Shown here: positions 6,881 through 13,881 of the stretch, one piece after another
Layout: the number at the start of each line of letters is the position of its first letter
Numbering within the stretch: the first letter of the stretch is position 1
Source of the DNA: Alphaproteobacteria bacterium
GTDB lineage: Bacteria; Pseudomonadota; Alphaproteobacteria; RF32; CAG-239
Reading direction: 5' to 3'
Length of the DNA: 14,891 bases
NCBI GenBank assembly: GCA_017958895.1
Contig: JAGDBT010000123.1
Span: 1 to 14,891, forward strand
The notes under the pieces: generated by a model
The model's database searches: none
Seen by the model: the letters and a program-made list of their open reading frames with translations, nothing else
What the model was told of the DNA's origin: nothing
Translations under genes and position numbers: made by a program

Positions 6881-6931
6881 CACAAATTTTCAGATTATTT
6901 AACGGATTTTCACCGCAAAGAAGATTTTTTG

Positions 6932-7684
6932 CTATTCTTCCGTATTATACACCGCATAGCGCAAGGCAAAAGAGCATTCGTTTTTAGTTCCGCACAAACA
7001 ACCGCTTTCGGCAAAATCTTCAGGGAAAGGCAACTGCATAAAAATATCGTCCGGCTTTGCAACCGTTACCAACTGATACGGAATCTTATGCACAATGTGA
7101 GCCCGTCCTTTTTCATCAATAATCACCGAACGACTGTCTTTCTCATAATCTTCTTCAATATCTTCCCAGGCCGTATCCTTGCCGTCTGCATCAATTTTAC
7201 CGACTGCCGCCGATACCAGACCGGTTTGCCCTTTGCTCCAATCAAGCGTTGCCAACCTTTTGCACACGCCTTTTGATAATCCCCGATAAGATACCTTGAA
7301 TGTAGGTATTTTAACCAACGGATTTACCGTATCCAATTTGCCCGAATATGCGATTTCTATTGCTCCGCCGAAAATGTTCCGCAATTCACCGTTTTCTACC
7401 ATTTTAGAAGGCAAAGCTCCGGACTTTATAAGTAATTCTTTCAAATCCCCTTTCGGATCTTGTATTGCTATCGTTCGTGCATTCCCCACCAATGAGGTTA
7501 TTTGATTAACAATAATATAAGTCTGGCGAAGCTCGGTAAACCGCTTATAACCCGCAACTCCCCATTTATAACCGAAAAGCAGAATAAAGCAAATTGCCAT
7601 AAACTTGAAAAGACGTTTGAATATCTTCCAGTTATATTCAACGAAATCAAAAATCTTTTCTATTTTTGACGGTTCTCTATACAT
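6932..7684 (-). CDS. Membrane-anchored protein with a type IV pilin-like globular domain
   Basis: The product is 250 residues. A charged N-terminus of about 25 residues precedes one hydrophobic helix (about 26-46). The stretch GVAGYKRFTELRQTYIIVNQ (42-61) and on to ITSLVGNARTIAI, then LPSKMVENGELRNIFGGAIEIAY (91-113), TFKVSYRGLSKGVCKRLA (128-145) and a cysteine-rich end CLCGTKNECSFALRY (229-243) match the plan of PilS/type-IVb pilins: hydrophobic helix running into an amphipathic one, a LP..M...G...N.FGG loop, a C-terminal disulfide region. No G|xxxxE prepilin cleavage site is present, so it should stay a bitopic inner-membrane protein. The ATG is one base after the secA TGA, with AGG inside secA's last codons, so it depends on secA translation. 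A role in assembly of pilin-like structures is inference; it could also be an unrelated anchored periplasmic protein. Confidence 0.6.
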   Translation of the reverse strand: MYREPSKIEKIFDFVEYNWKIFKRLFKFMAICFILLFGYKWGVAGYKRFTELRQTYIIVNQITSLVGNARTIAIQDPKGDLKELLIKSGALPSKMVENGELRNIFGGAIEIAYSGKLDTVNPLVKIPTFKVSYRGLSKGVCKRLATLDWSKGQTGLVSAAVGKIDADGKDTAWEDIEEDYEKDSRSVIIDEKGRAHIVHKIPYQLVTVAKPDDIFMQLPFPEDFAESGCLCGTKNECSFALRYAVYNTEE

Positions 7685-7685
7685 A

Positions 7686-10358
7686 TCAACCTATTCGCCC
7701 GTGACAATGTTTAAACTTTTTCCCGCTACCGCACGGACAAGGATCATTGCGTCCCACACCGGCAAACGTTTCTGCCTTGTTTTCGTCTTCTTCACTGGTA
7801 ACCGCTCCGTCATGAACTGCCGACATTTTACGATTCTGTTCTTTTTCCATAGCGGCTTCCATCTGTTGTTGTGAATTGGTTTGAATAACCGTATGACAAA
7901 TAACCACGGTAACCTTTTCTTTTAATATATCCAATAAATTTGAAAACATATTAAAAGCTTCTTTTTTATATTCGTTCAACGGATCTTTTTGCCCGTAAGC
8001 TCTAAGCACAATCGTATGCCGCATCAAATCAAGCGAAGCAATATGATCTTTCCACAGTTGGTCAAGAACCTGCAACAAAATACTCTTTTGCACCATCTTA
8101 ACAACATCTTCCGGCAAAGTCTTTTCTCTGTCGGCTAAGCGCTCGTCAACTTCTTTGAGAATTTGCTCGCGTAACGATTCGCTGTCAATTTCCGGATTGT
8201 TGCACCAATTTTCTATCGGCATAACAAAACCGGTGGTTGACTGAATATCCTGTTTAAGCCCGGCCTTATTCCATTCTTCAGGAGAAGTTCCGTACGGAAC
8301 ATGTGCTCTGATAATCGGGGTTAAAAATTCATCGCGCATATCTTTAATGGTTTCGGAAACATCTTCCTGTTCCATAATTTCACGTCTTTCGGCATAAATG
8401 ATTTTGCGCTGTTCATTCATCACATTATCAAATTTGAGCAAATCCTTACGAATGTCAAAGTTACGTTCTTCCACTTTTTTCTGAGCTTTTTCCAAAGCCT
8501 TGCTTATCCACGGATGAACTAAGGCTTCCCCTTCAGGCAATCCCAAACGTTGCAGAACATTTGACATTTTCTCCGAACCGAAAATTCTCATCAAATCGTC
8601 TTCCATGGATAAAAAGAACTTTGAAGTTCCCGGATCTCCCTGACGTCCGGAACGACCGCGCAACTGATTATCTATACGGCGGCTTTCATGACGTTCCGTG
8701 CCGACAATATATAAACCGCCGGCGGCAATAACTTTTTGCTTATCTTCCGCCACCTCGGCATCGATTTTTTTCTTTATCTCGGCGATTTGCTCCGGCGTTT
8801 CATCTCCTTTAAGCTGTTCTTTCAGCTTCATATCCGGATTGCCGCCCAGCTGAATATCCGTACCGCGTCCGGCCATATTCGTTGCTATGGTAATAGCTCC
8901 GGAAACACCGGCCTGTGCCACAATTGTAGCTTCTCTTTCGTGGTGGCGGGCATTCAACACTTCAAATTTTATGTCCGGCGCCGCCCGATGCAACAATTCC
9001 GCCACAACTTCCGATTTTTCAACCGAAGTCGTACCCACCAAAACCGGCTGTCCGCGCTTGTGCGCATCTAATATGGTTTGGATTATAGCCCGATATTTCT
9101 CTGCCGCCGTACGATAAATTTCATCTTGCAAATCTTCGCGTTTAACCGGCATATTGGTCGGAATTTCCACACAGGTCAAATTGTAAATATCATAAAACTC
9201 GTTTTCTTCCGTCATGGCGGTTCCGGTCATACCGGCCAGTTTCGGATACAAACGGAAATAGTTTTGGAAAGTAATAGACGCCAATGTTTGATTTTCCGAT
9301 TGAATATCCACGCCTTCTTTGGCTTCCAAAGCCTGATGCAAACCGTCGCTGAAACGACGACCTTCCATAATACGACCCGTAAATTCATCAACAATAACCA
9401 CTTTGCCGTCTTTAACAATATAATCAACATCTCGTTGGAACATTTTGTGTGCCCGCAAAGCGTTGTTTACATGTTGCACCAAATTTACATTTCCGATATC
9501 ATATAAAGAACCCTCGTTAATCAAACCTGCGCCGCGCAAAAGTTCTTCAATATGTTCCATACCGGATTCGGTTAATGTTACATTTTTCTGCTTTTCATCT
9601 TTTTCATAATCGCTGTTATAAAGGCTCGGAATCAACTTGGAAACCGTAATATAAACGGCCGACGAATCTTCCGCTTCACCCGATATAATAAGCGGTGTGC
9701 GGGCTTCATCAATCAAAATTGAGTCAACTTCATCGACTATGGCAAAGTTAAAATCTCTCTGAACGCGCTCATAAAGGCTGAATTTCATATTATCGCGCAA
9801 ATAATCAAAGCCTAATTCGTTGTTTGTGCCATAAACAATATCTGAGGCGTAAGCGGCGCGACGCTCGTTATCATTCTTGCCGTGCACGATATAATCAACC
9901 GACAAACCTAAAAAGCGATAAATTTGCCCCATCCATTCGGCATCACGTTTTGCCAAATAATCATTGACCGTAACAACATGCACTCCCTTGCCTTCCAAGG
10001 CATTAAGGTAAGCAGCCAAAGTTGCCACCAGGGTTTTGCCTTCGCCGGTTTTCATTTCGGCAATCATACCCTTGTGTAACACAATTCCGCCGATAAGCTG
10101 CACATCATAGTGCCGCTGTCCCATTACGCGTTTGGCTGTTTCACGCACCGTGGCAAAAGCCTCCGGCAATATATCATCCAAGGTTTCGCCATTCTTCAGC
10201 CGCGCACGAAATTCTTCGGTTTTAGCTTTAAGTTCTTCGTCCGAAAGCTTAATAAAATCCGGCTCCATATTGTTTATTTGATTTACGGTCTTATATTGTT
10301 TTTTCACAAAGCGATCATTCGCACTGCCGAAAATTTTACGAGCAATTTTTCCTAACAT
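7686..10358 (-). CDS. secA: Protein translocase ATPase SecA
   Basis: The product is 890 residues, close to E. coli SecA (901). It is the peripheral motor that pushes unfolded preproteins through SecYEG. The Walker A sequence MKTGEGKT is at 102-109, exactly where it lies in E. coli; the DEVDSILIDEARTPLIISG segment holds the Walker B/DEAD-like motif; the AMTGTA, TNMAGRGTDI and LRGRSGRQGDPG helicase-type motifs are all present. The preprotein cross-linking and helical wing/scaffold domains follow. The tail has the zinc-binding SecB/phospholipid site with Cys874, Cys876, Cys885 and His886. AAGGA at 10365-10369 lies 6 bases before the ATG. It is transcribed divergently from the parvulin gene and is followed after one base by the pilin-like gene. 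Confidence 0.98.
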   Translation of the reverse strand: MLGKIARKIFGSANDRFVKKQYKTVNQINNMEPDFIKLSDEELKAKTEEFRARLKNGETLDDILPEAFATVRETAKRVMGQRHYDVQLIGGIVLHKGMIAEMKTGEGKTLVATLAAYLNALEGKGVHVVTVNDYLAKRDAEWMGQIYRFLGLSVDYIVHGKNDNERRAAYASDIVYGTNNELGFDYLRDNMKFSLYERVQRDFNFAIVDEVDSILIDEARTPLIISGEAEDSSAVYITVSKLIPSLYNSDYEKDEKQKNVTLTESGMEHIEELLRGAGLINEGSLYDIGNVNLVQHVNNALRAHKMFQRDVDYIVKDGKVVIVDEFTGRIMEGRRFSDGLHQALEAKEGVDIQSENQTLASITFQNYFRLYPKLAGMTGTAMTEENEFYDIYNLTCVEIPTNMPVKREDLQDEIYRTAAEKYRAIIQTILDAHKRGQPVLVGTTSVEKSEVVAELLHRAAPDIKFEVLNARHHEREATIVAQAGVSGAITIATNMAGRGTDIQLGGNPDMKLKEQLKGDETPEQIAEIKKKIDAEVAEDKQKVIAAGGLYIVGTERHESRRIDNQLRGRSGRQGDPGTSKFFLSMEDDLMRIFGSEKMSNVLQRLGLPEGEALVHPWISKALEKAQKKVEERNFDIRKDLLKFDNVMNEQRKIIYAERREIMEQEDVSETIKDMRDEFLTPIIRAHVPYGTSPEEWNKAGLKQDIQSTTGFVMPIENWCNNPEIDSESLREQILKEVDERLADREKTLPEDVVKMVQKSILLQVLDQLWKDHIASLDLMRHTIVLRAYGQKDPLNEYKKEAFNMFSNLLDILKEKVTVVICHTVIQTNSQQQMEAAMEKEQNRKMSAVHDGAVTSEEDENKAETFAGVGRNDPCPCGSGKKFKHCHGRIG

Positions 10359-10386
10359 TGGTATTCCTTATATTTTTTCATATCCT

Positions 10387-10416
10387 ATACTTAGTTTGAT
10401 TAAATATTAAAGTCAA
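10387..10416 (-). promoter_or_regulatory. Probable secA promoter
   Basis: On the minus strand TTGACT (10411-10416) is a good -35 box, with a poor -10 (AAGTAT, 10387-10392) after 18 bases. Transcription would start near 10380, leaving a short leader of about 20 bases. A secM-type regulatory leader peptide does not fit in this space. Confidence 0.4.
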
Positions 10417-10445
10417 TACTTTGCACAAAAGTTATAAACTTTATA

Positions 10446-10473
10446 TTGAAATTTAAAATAAAAACGTTATTAT
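10446..10473 (+). promoter_or_regulatory. Promoter of the parvulin gene
   Basis: TTGAAA (10446-10451) and TATTAT (10468-10473) are spaced 16 bases, with transcription predicted near 10480 and the start codon at 10503. It faces away from the secA promoter, so both lie within a 144-base divergent region. Confidence 0.55.
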
Positions 10474-10491
10474 GAGGCAAACTCATTAATA

Positions 10492-10497
10492 GGGAGG
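10492..10497 (+). promoter_or_regulatory. Shine-Dalgarno deciding the parvulin start
   Basis: GGGAGG ends 5 bases before the ATG at 10503 but only 2 bases before the adjacent in-frame ATG at 10500, so the second ATG is the better start. Confidence 0.6.
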
Positions 10498-10502
10498 ATA
10501 TG

Positions 10503-11348
10503 ATGAAGAAAAAATATATATTGACTGTTTCTGCCGTAGCAATTGTATTATTGGCCGGCGCCGTAACATATAAAGTTTATGCCGAAAGAAACAACGGCCT
10601 TGCCGCTGTGGTTAACGGTGAAAAAATTACCATTTCGGATGTTCGTCAGACTTATGACGCCAATCCGCAATTCCAGGCTCAGGTGCCGTTTGAAGAATTT
10701 TACGGTCGGGCTTTGGAAGTTATGATAAATTCCAAATTGGCTTTACAGGCTGCTACCGCCGCCAATATTCAAGCCACACCGGAATATCAAAAACAATTGG
10801 CCGCCGCTCAGGAAGAAATAGCCCGCCAAATGTATATTGAACGTGAAGTATTAAAGAAAATAACCGATGAAAGAGTTCAACAGATTTATGATCAATATGT
10901 CAAGAACTTCAAAAGTGAAAAAGAAGTAAAAGCCAAACATATTTTGGTTAATAACGAAAAGCTTGCCAAGGAAATTATCTTTAAGCTGAATAAAAAGAGA
11001 GCCACTTTTGATGCTTTGGCAAAGAAATATTCCAAAGATCAATCCGATTTAGGTTATTTTACCGCCAATATGATGGTGCCGGAATTTTCTAAAGCCGCTA
11101 TGGCCATGAAAAAGGGTACTTATTCGCAAAAACCGGTAAAAACCGAATTCGGTTATCATATTATCTATGTGGAAGATATTCGCGAAACCAAACCTCTGCC
11201 GTTGGCCGATGTTGAAGAAAAAATAAAGACCAATCTGGCTCAACAGGGTGTTAGTGAGGTTGTGAAAGAATTGCGCGATGCCGCCACTATCGAAAAATAT
11301 GATTTGGAAGGCAAAAAAATTGAAGAAACCAAAGAACCTGCAAAATAG
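10503..11348 (+). CDS. Periplasmic parvulin-type peptidyl-prolyl cis-trans isomerase
   Basis: The product is 281 residues. Residues 1-27 form a signal peptide or anchor with a usable cleavage site VYA before Glu28. Residues 34-135 form a SurA_N-like chaperone region (VNGEKITISDV, then LEVMINSKLALQAA). Residues 140-226 form the parvulin rotamase domain: EVKAKHILV, FDALAKKYSKD, DLGYF, MVPEFSKAAMAMKKG, PVKTEFGYHIIYVED. A C-terminal helix follows and the last 20 residues are charged. It should catalyse proline isomerisation and assist folding of exported proteins in the periplasm. It is a PpiC/PrsA/PpiD-like protein with a single parvulin domain, unlike SurA, which has two. It is divergent from secA, a neighbourhood common in alphaproteobacteria and consistent with a role just after Sec export. 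The gene ends 24 bases before a strong terminator. Confidence 0.92.
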   Translation: MKKKYILTVSAVAIVLLAGAVTYKVYAERNNGLAAVVNGEKITISDVRQTYDANPQFQAQVPFEEFYGRALEVMINSKLALQAATAANIQATPEYQKQLAAAQEEIARQMYIEREVLKKITDERVQQIYDQYVKNFKSEKEVKAKHILVNNEKLAKEIIFKLNKKRATFDALAKKYSKDQSDLGYFTANMMVPEFSKAAMAMKKGTYSQKPVKTEFGYHIIYVEDIRETKPLPLADVEEKIKTNLAQQGVSEVVKELRDAATIEKYDLEGKKIEETKEPAK

Positions 11349-11366
11349 TTTGTAAGTTTCTTCCGC

Positions 11367-11395
11367 AAAAAAGCCGCTTTTCAGCGGCTTTTTTT
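11367..11395. terminator. Bidirectional rho-independent terminator
   Basis: An A tract (11367-11372) is followed by the stem GCCGCT/AGCGGC (11373-11378 with 11383-11388) closed by a four-base loop TTTC, then a run of seven T (11389-11395). Read on the other strand the A tract becomes the T run, so it can end both the parvulin transcript and the DnaJ-DUF1349 transcript. The TAA of the DUF1349 gene lies in the T run. Confidence 0.92.
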
Positions 11396-11957
11396 AACTC
11401 TTGGTCAAACCCTGCAATATTGCCTCAAAATCATCTCTTTGCGGCGAACAGATATAGGCGCCGATACTTACTTCTTCCGTATCATGAGGCAAATAGAACT
11501 TGCGTAACTGCTCAAAACAAACTCCGTCTGTGGAATAACTCGCAATATAGCACCCTTTTTTTCTTTTCAGCTTATACCATACTTTTTCAACCTCACCGTC
11601 CAACATGGCAGTCGCCAAATCGGAAAAACCGTCATTGGTTAAAGAAGATGCCAGCATTGCGCGATTATCACTATCATACATCAACGACATCTTGAACCAA
11701 TTGTCGCTATCCACACGCAACATCAGTCCGCATTGGTCAAAATCTTTCATTTCCGGCGCATACCAAACTACATCGCAACCGAAATCACCGCCGGCATAAC
11801 TAAAGAAAAAATGACCGTCATCTTTTTTGAAATCATGCCTGGCACAACTCCAAAAATCCGTACGATATTTAGCCGTAACATGCATTCCTTCATCATCAAA
11901 GCGCACTCTTTGCGGATCATTATGCCAATCAAATTCTTTTAAGGTTTCCAAAAGCAT
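11394..11957 (-). CDS. DUF1349 (concanavalin A-like fold) protein
   Basis: The product is 187 residues with no signal peptide. It matches the DUF1349 family (COG3506, named after yeast 'regulation of enolase 1'), a concanavalin A-like beta-sandwich: FDWHNDP near the start, TAKYRTDFWSCARHDF, DQCGLMLRVDSDNWFKMSLMY (about 75-95), SSLTNDGFSD, VWYKLKRKKGCYIASYSTDG, and the terminal VSIGAYICSPQRDDFEA strand. The family's biochemical role is not established; a sugar-binding or hydrolase-like beta-sandwich is a structural guess. Its ATG overlaps the stop of the DnaJ-like gene in TAATG, with GAGGAG upstream, so the two are translationally coupled. The stop lies in the T tract of the shared terminator. 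Confidence 0.85.
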   Translation of the reverse strand: MLLETLKEFDWHNDPQRVRFDDEGMHVTAKYRTDFWSCARHDFKKDDGHFFFSYAGGDFGCDVVWYAPEMKDFDQCGLMLRVDSDNWFKMSLMYDSDNRAMLASSLTNDGFSDLATAMLDGEVEKVWYKLKRKKGCYIASYSTDGVCFEQLRKFYLPHDTEEVSIGAYICSPQRDDFEAILQGLTKS

Positions 11958-12862
11958 TAAAAACTCCTCACCGCATAGTTAACCATTTGAGAAGCCGCTT
12001 TATCCAAAACTTCATCTTTTTTCTTCGGCATAACAATTTGCAAGGTAATTATTTCATCGCCCTGACCGTTTTTGGTTTTTATGCCTTGCCCTTTAAGGCG
12101 CAATTTTTCACCGCTTGAAGAATAAGGCGGCACCGTAACCGCCACCTTGCCCCTGATGGTCGGCACCGTTATTTTGGCGCCTTGAATCGCTTCTTTTACC
12201 GAAATCGGCAAATCGAGCAAAATATTAAGATTATCGCTTTTGAAATAAGGGTGCGAATCAACGTTTATCGTAATCAAAACATCGCCGTTTTGACCGCCGT
12301 TCAAACCGTTACCGCCCATACCTTTAAGGCGCAAAGTCTGCCCGCTTTGCACACCGGCCGGTATTTTAACACTTATGTTTTTACCGCCTAAATTAACTTG
12401 CTTATCGGCTCCTTTAGCCGCATCCAAAAAATCAACGCGCATATTATATGCTATGTCTTGACCCTTTTGACTGCGCGGGGCTTTTCGACCGCCGAACTGC
12501 GAAAAAATGTCATCACCGAAAATTGAGGAAAAATCAAAACCGTTTCCGCCCTTAAATCCGCCGGAAAATCCCTCAAACGGATTACCGCCCTCAAATCCTG
12601 CTCCGCCGCCGTTAAAGCCGGCACCGAAACCGGTCGGCTTGCCGTCGGAATCTATTTCTCCGTTATCATATTTCTGCCTTTTTTCGGCATTTCCGATAAT
12701 ATCATAAGCATTGGAAATTTCTTTAAATTTATCGGCCGCACCTTTGTCCTCTTTATTCAAATCGGGATGATATTTGCGTGCCAATTTGCGGTAAGCAGAC
12801 TTTATTTCCGCTTCCGTGGCCGTTTTGTTTACTCCCAAAATCTGATATAAATCCTTTACCAT
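11957..12862 (-). CDS. DnaJ-class co-chaperone lacking the zinc finger (CbpA-like)
   Basis: The product is 301 residues. Residues 1-68 form the J domain with the HPD tripeptide at 32-34, which stimulates DnaK ATPase. Residues about 78-130 form a glycine/phenylalanine-rich linker with repeated GGNPFEGF-like and GGF units. The CXXCXGXG zinc-finger repeats of true DnaJ are missing. Residues 135-295 form the two beta-barrel client-binding domains (KGQDIAYNMRVDFLDAAKG; NVDSHPYFKSDNLNILLDLPISVKEA; RLKGQGIKTKNGQGDEII). This is the class-B/CbpA layout. The C-terminus is short and may lack the dimerisation helix of canonical DnaJ. AAGGTGAG lies upstream of the ATG. The upstream gap to the next minus-strand gene is 38 bases, without a convincing promoter, so it may be read from the gene before it. 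The DUF1349 gene follows with a 1-base overlap. Confidence 0.93.
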   Translation of the reverse strand: MVKDLYQILGVNKTATEAEIKSAYRKLARKYHPDLNKEDKGAADKFKEISNAYDIIGNAEKRQKYDNGEIDSDGKPTGFGAGFNGGGAGFEGGNPFEGFSGGFKGGNGFDFSSIFGDDIFSQFGGRKAPRSQKGQDIAYNMRVDFLDAAKGADKQVNLGGKNISVKIPAGVQSGQTLRLKGMGGNGLNGGQNGDVLITINVDSHPYFKSDNLNILLDLPISVKEAIQGAKITVPTIRGKVAVTVPPYSSSGEKLRLKGQGIKTKNGQGDEIITLQIVMPKKKDEVLDKAASQMVNYAVRSF

Positions 12863-12900
12863 TTACAACTCACCTTCTAATGAGCTATATAGGAATTTTT

Positions 12901-13290
12901 TTATTTGCTTGCAAGGTCAACGCAATCAAAAGTAGCCCGTCTTTTATGATTTTTGTGCATATAGATATCACGGAGATAAGCATTTTTACCCGGATTTGTT
13001 TCATAGCAATAATGCGAAGCCAGTGTTGCCACTTCTTCTATTTTGACATCGGAATACTCATAGATAACATAATCCTTGCCCATAGCTTTTACCGTTATAT
13101 TACTGCGATAAAAAGAATCACTCGGCGTTACCGTTTTATAAGAAACATATTCTACCGGAGCACTTTCCGTAACCGCTTCCACACCGATTACCTCTTCTTC
13201 CGGCATCATTTGCCCTTCATCCATATTCGGTCTGGTGCGACAAGATGCGCAAAGAACCGCCAACAATCCTATCAATACGAGTTTTTTCAT
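12901..13290 (-). CDS. Small exported protein, probable lipoprotein, unknown function
   Basis: The product is 129 residues. It begins MKKLVLIGLLAVLCASC; Cys17 after A-S is the likely lipidated residue, although the -3 position is Cys instead of the usual Leu, so a plain signal peptide is the alternative. An acidic stretch (MDEGQMMPEEEVIGVEAVTE, about 23-42) comes after the signal, followed by a compact domain with YVSYKTVTPSDSFYRSNITV, DYVIYEYSDVKIEEVATLASHYC and RATFDCVDLASK; two cysteines near 95 and 124 could form a disulfide. No family is recognised. AGAGGA lies about 4 bases before the ATG. The gene has its own extended -10 promoter and a palindrome in the leader, suggesting regulated expression. 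Confidence 0.75.
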   Translation of the reverse strand: MKKLVLIGLLAVLCASCRTRPNMDEGQMMPEEEVIGVEAVTESAPVEYVSYKTVTPSDSFYRSNITVKAMGKDYVIYEYSDVKIEEVATLASHYCYETNPGKNAYLRDIYMHKNHKRRATFDCVDLASK

Positions 13291-13303
13291 GCTTCCTCTC
13301 TTT

Positions 13304-13319
13304 ATAACCCACGGGTTAT
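13304..13319. promoter_or_regulatory. 16-base palindrome, possible operator in the leader of the lipoprotein gene
   Basis: ATAACCC and GGGTTAT are perfect 7-base inverted arms around the two-base centre AC. It lies 14-29 bases upstream of the ATG at 13290 and just downstream of the predicted transcription start near 13329. The short centre favours a protein-binding site over an RNA hairpin. Confidence 0.4.
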
Positions 13320-13335
13320 CTCTTTTATACTGAGG

Positions 13336-13344
13336 ATTATAGCA
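13336..13344 (-). promoter_or_regulatory. Extended -10 promoter of the lipoprotein gene
   Basis: On the minus strand TGC is followed directly by a perfect TATAAT (13336-13341), making an extended -10 element. No -35 match is visible, which is usual for this promoter type. Transcription would begin near 13329, upstream of the palindrome. Confidence 0.55.
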
Positions 13345-13363
13345 CTAACATATTAAGTAATTA

Positions 13364-13792
13364 TTAATCCGCTAAAAGATTATAAATTTTCTTTCCCGCT
13401 TCATCCAAAATGCGAATGACTTCTTTATTTTTGGTATTACGTAATTTTTTGTTGGATAGTTTATCCATAATTCTTTGCATTTTCTGCGCATATTCCCGGC
13501 TGTTTGCCACCTTTGCGAATTCGTCCTGCAATTTTTCATCATCTAACTTAAAATCAGCCACTTCTTTTACTATCAATATATTACGTGCCGTACGTTCATC
13601 ACCGTAGTTTTTGAGAGGGCTTCTTATGGTTTTCAACAGCAAATTATTTTCCATATTGCTTTTGTTTTCCTGATAGGTTTGCTCTGAAATTCCGCCGTAA
13701 TCATTATACATTTCATCGGCATTTTCTCTCACCTGAGCAAAAGCCGAAAAACCAAACAACCAACAAACGGAAAAAAACACCGACTTTTTCAT
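13364..13792 (-). CDS. Small secreted protein of unknown function, mostly helical
   Basis: The product is 142 residues. Residues 1-19 form a signal peptide (MKKSVFFSVCWLFGFSAFA) with an AFA cleavage site before Gln20. The mature protein is highly charged and appears helical: a first part around MYNDYGGISEQTYQENKSNMEN, then LLLKTIRSPLKNYGDERTARN, then several lysine-rich helices (KLQDEFAKVANSREYAQKMQRIMDKL and NKEVIRILDEAGKKIYNLLAD). There are no cysteines after the signal. I recognise no family. AAGGAG lies 9 bases before the ATG. It is divergent from the ELM1-like gene and 73 bases upstream of the lipoprotein gene on the same strand, with that gene's own promoter in between. Confidence 0.7.
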   Translation of the reverse strand: MKKSVFFSVCWLFGFSAFAQVRENADEMYNDYGGISEQTYQENKSNMENNLLLKTIRSPLKNYGDERTARNILIVKEVADFKLDDEKLQDEFAKVANSREYAQKMQRIMDKLSNKKLRNTKNKEVIRILDEAGKKIYNLLAD

Positions 13793-13816
13793 TATACCAC
13801 GCTCCTTAAAAAAAAC

Positions 13817-13844
13817 TTGCCTTAATTTGGATATATCATATATT
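13817..13844 (+). promoter_or_regulatory. Promoter of the ELM1-like gene
   Basis: TTGCCT (13817-13822) and TATATT (13839-13844) are spaced 16 bases. Transcription would start near 13851, giving a leader of about 30 bases before the ATG at 13882. Confidence 0.5.
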
Positions 13845-13881
13845 AGCTAAAAAGCAAAGATAAATAGTGCGGAGCAGAAAA

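Noticed and set aside
6886..6931. Possible terminator after the secA-pilin-like unit (GCAAA/TTTGC and GAAGA/TCTTC pairs)
   Set aside because: The stems are only 5 A/T-rich pairs with long loops and no T run follows on the minus strand.
9078..9506. Plus-strand open frame of 142 codons
   Set aside because: It is antisense to the secA motor region and has no gene-like signals.
12778..13356. Plus-strand open frame of 192 codons over the DnaJ start and the lipoprotein gene
   Set aside because: It lies antisense to two well-supported genes, has no ribosome site, and its product is an unlikely mix of hydrophobic and basic residues.
13867..13881. GTG start of the ELM1-like gene five codons earlier
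   Set aside because: The GGAG ribosome site is inside these codons and serves the ATG at 13882.
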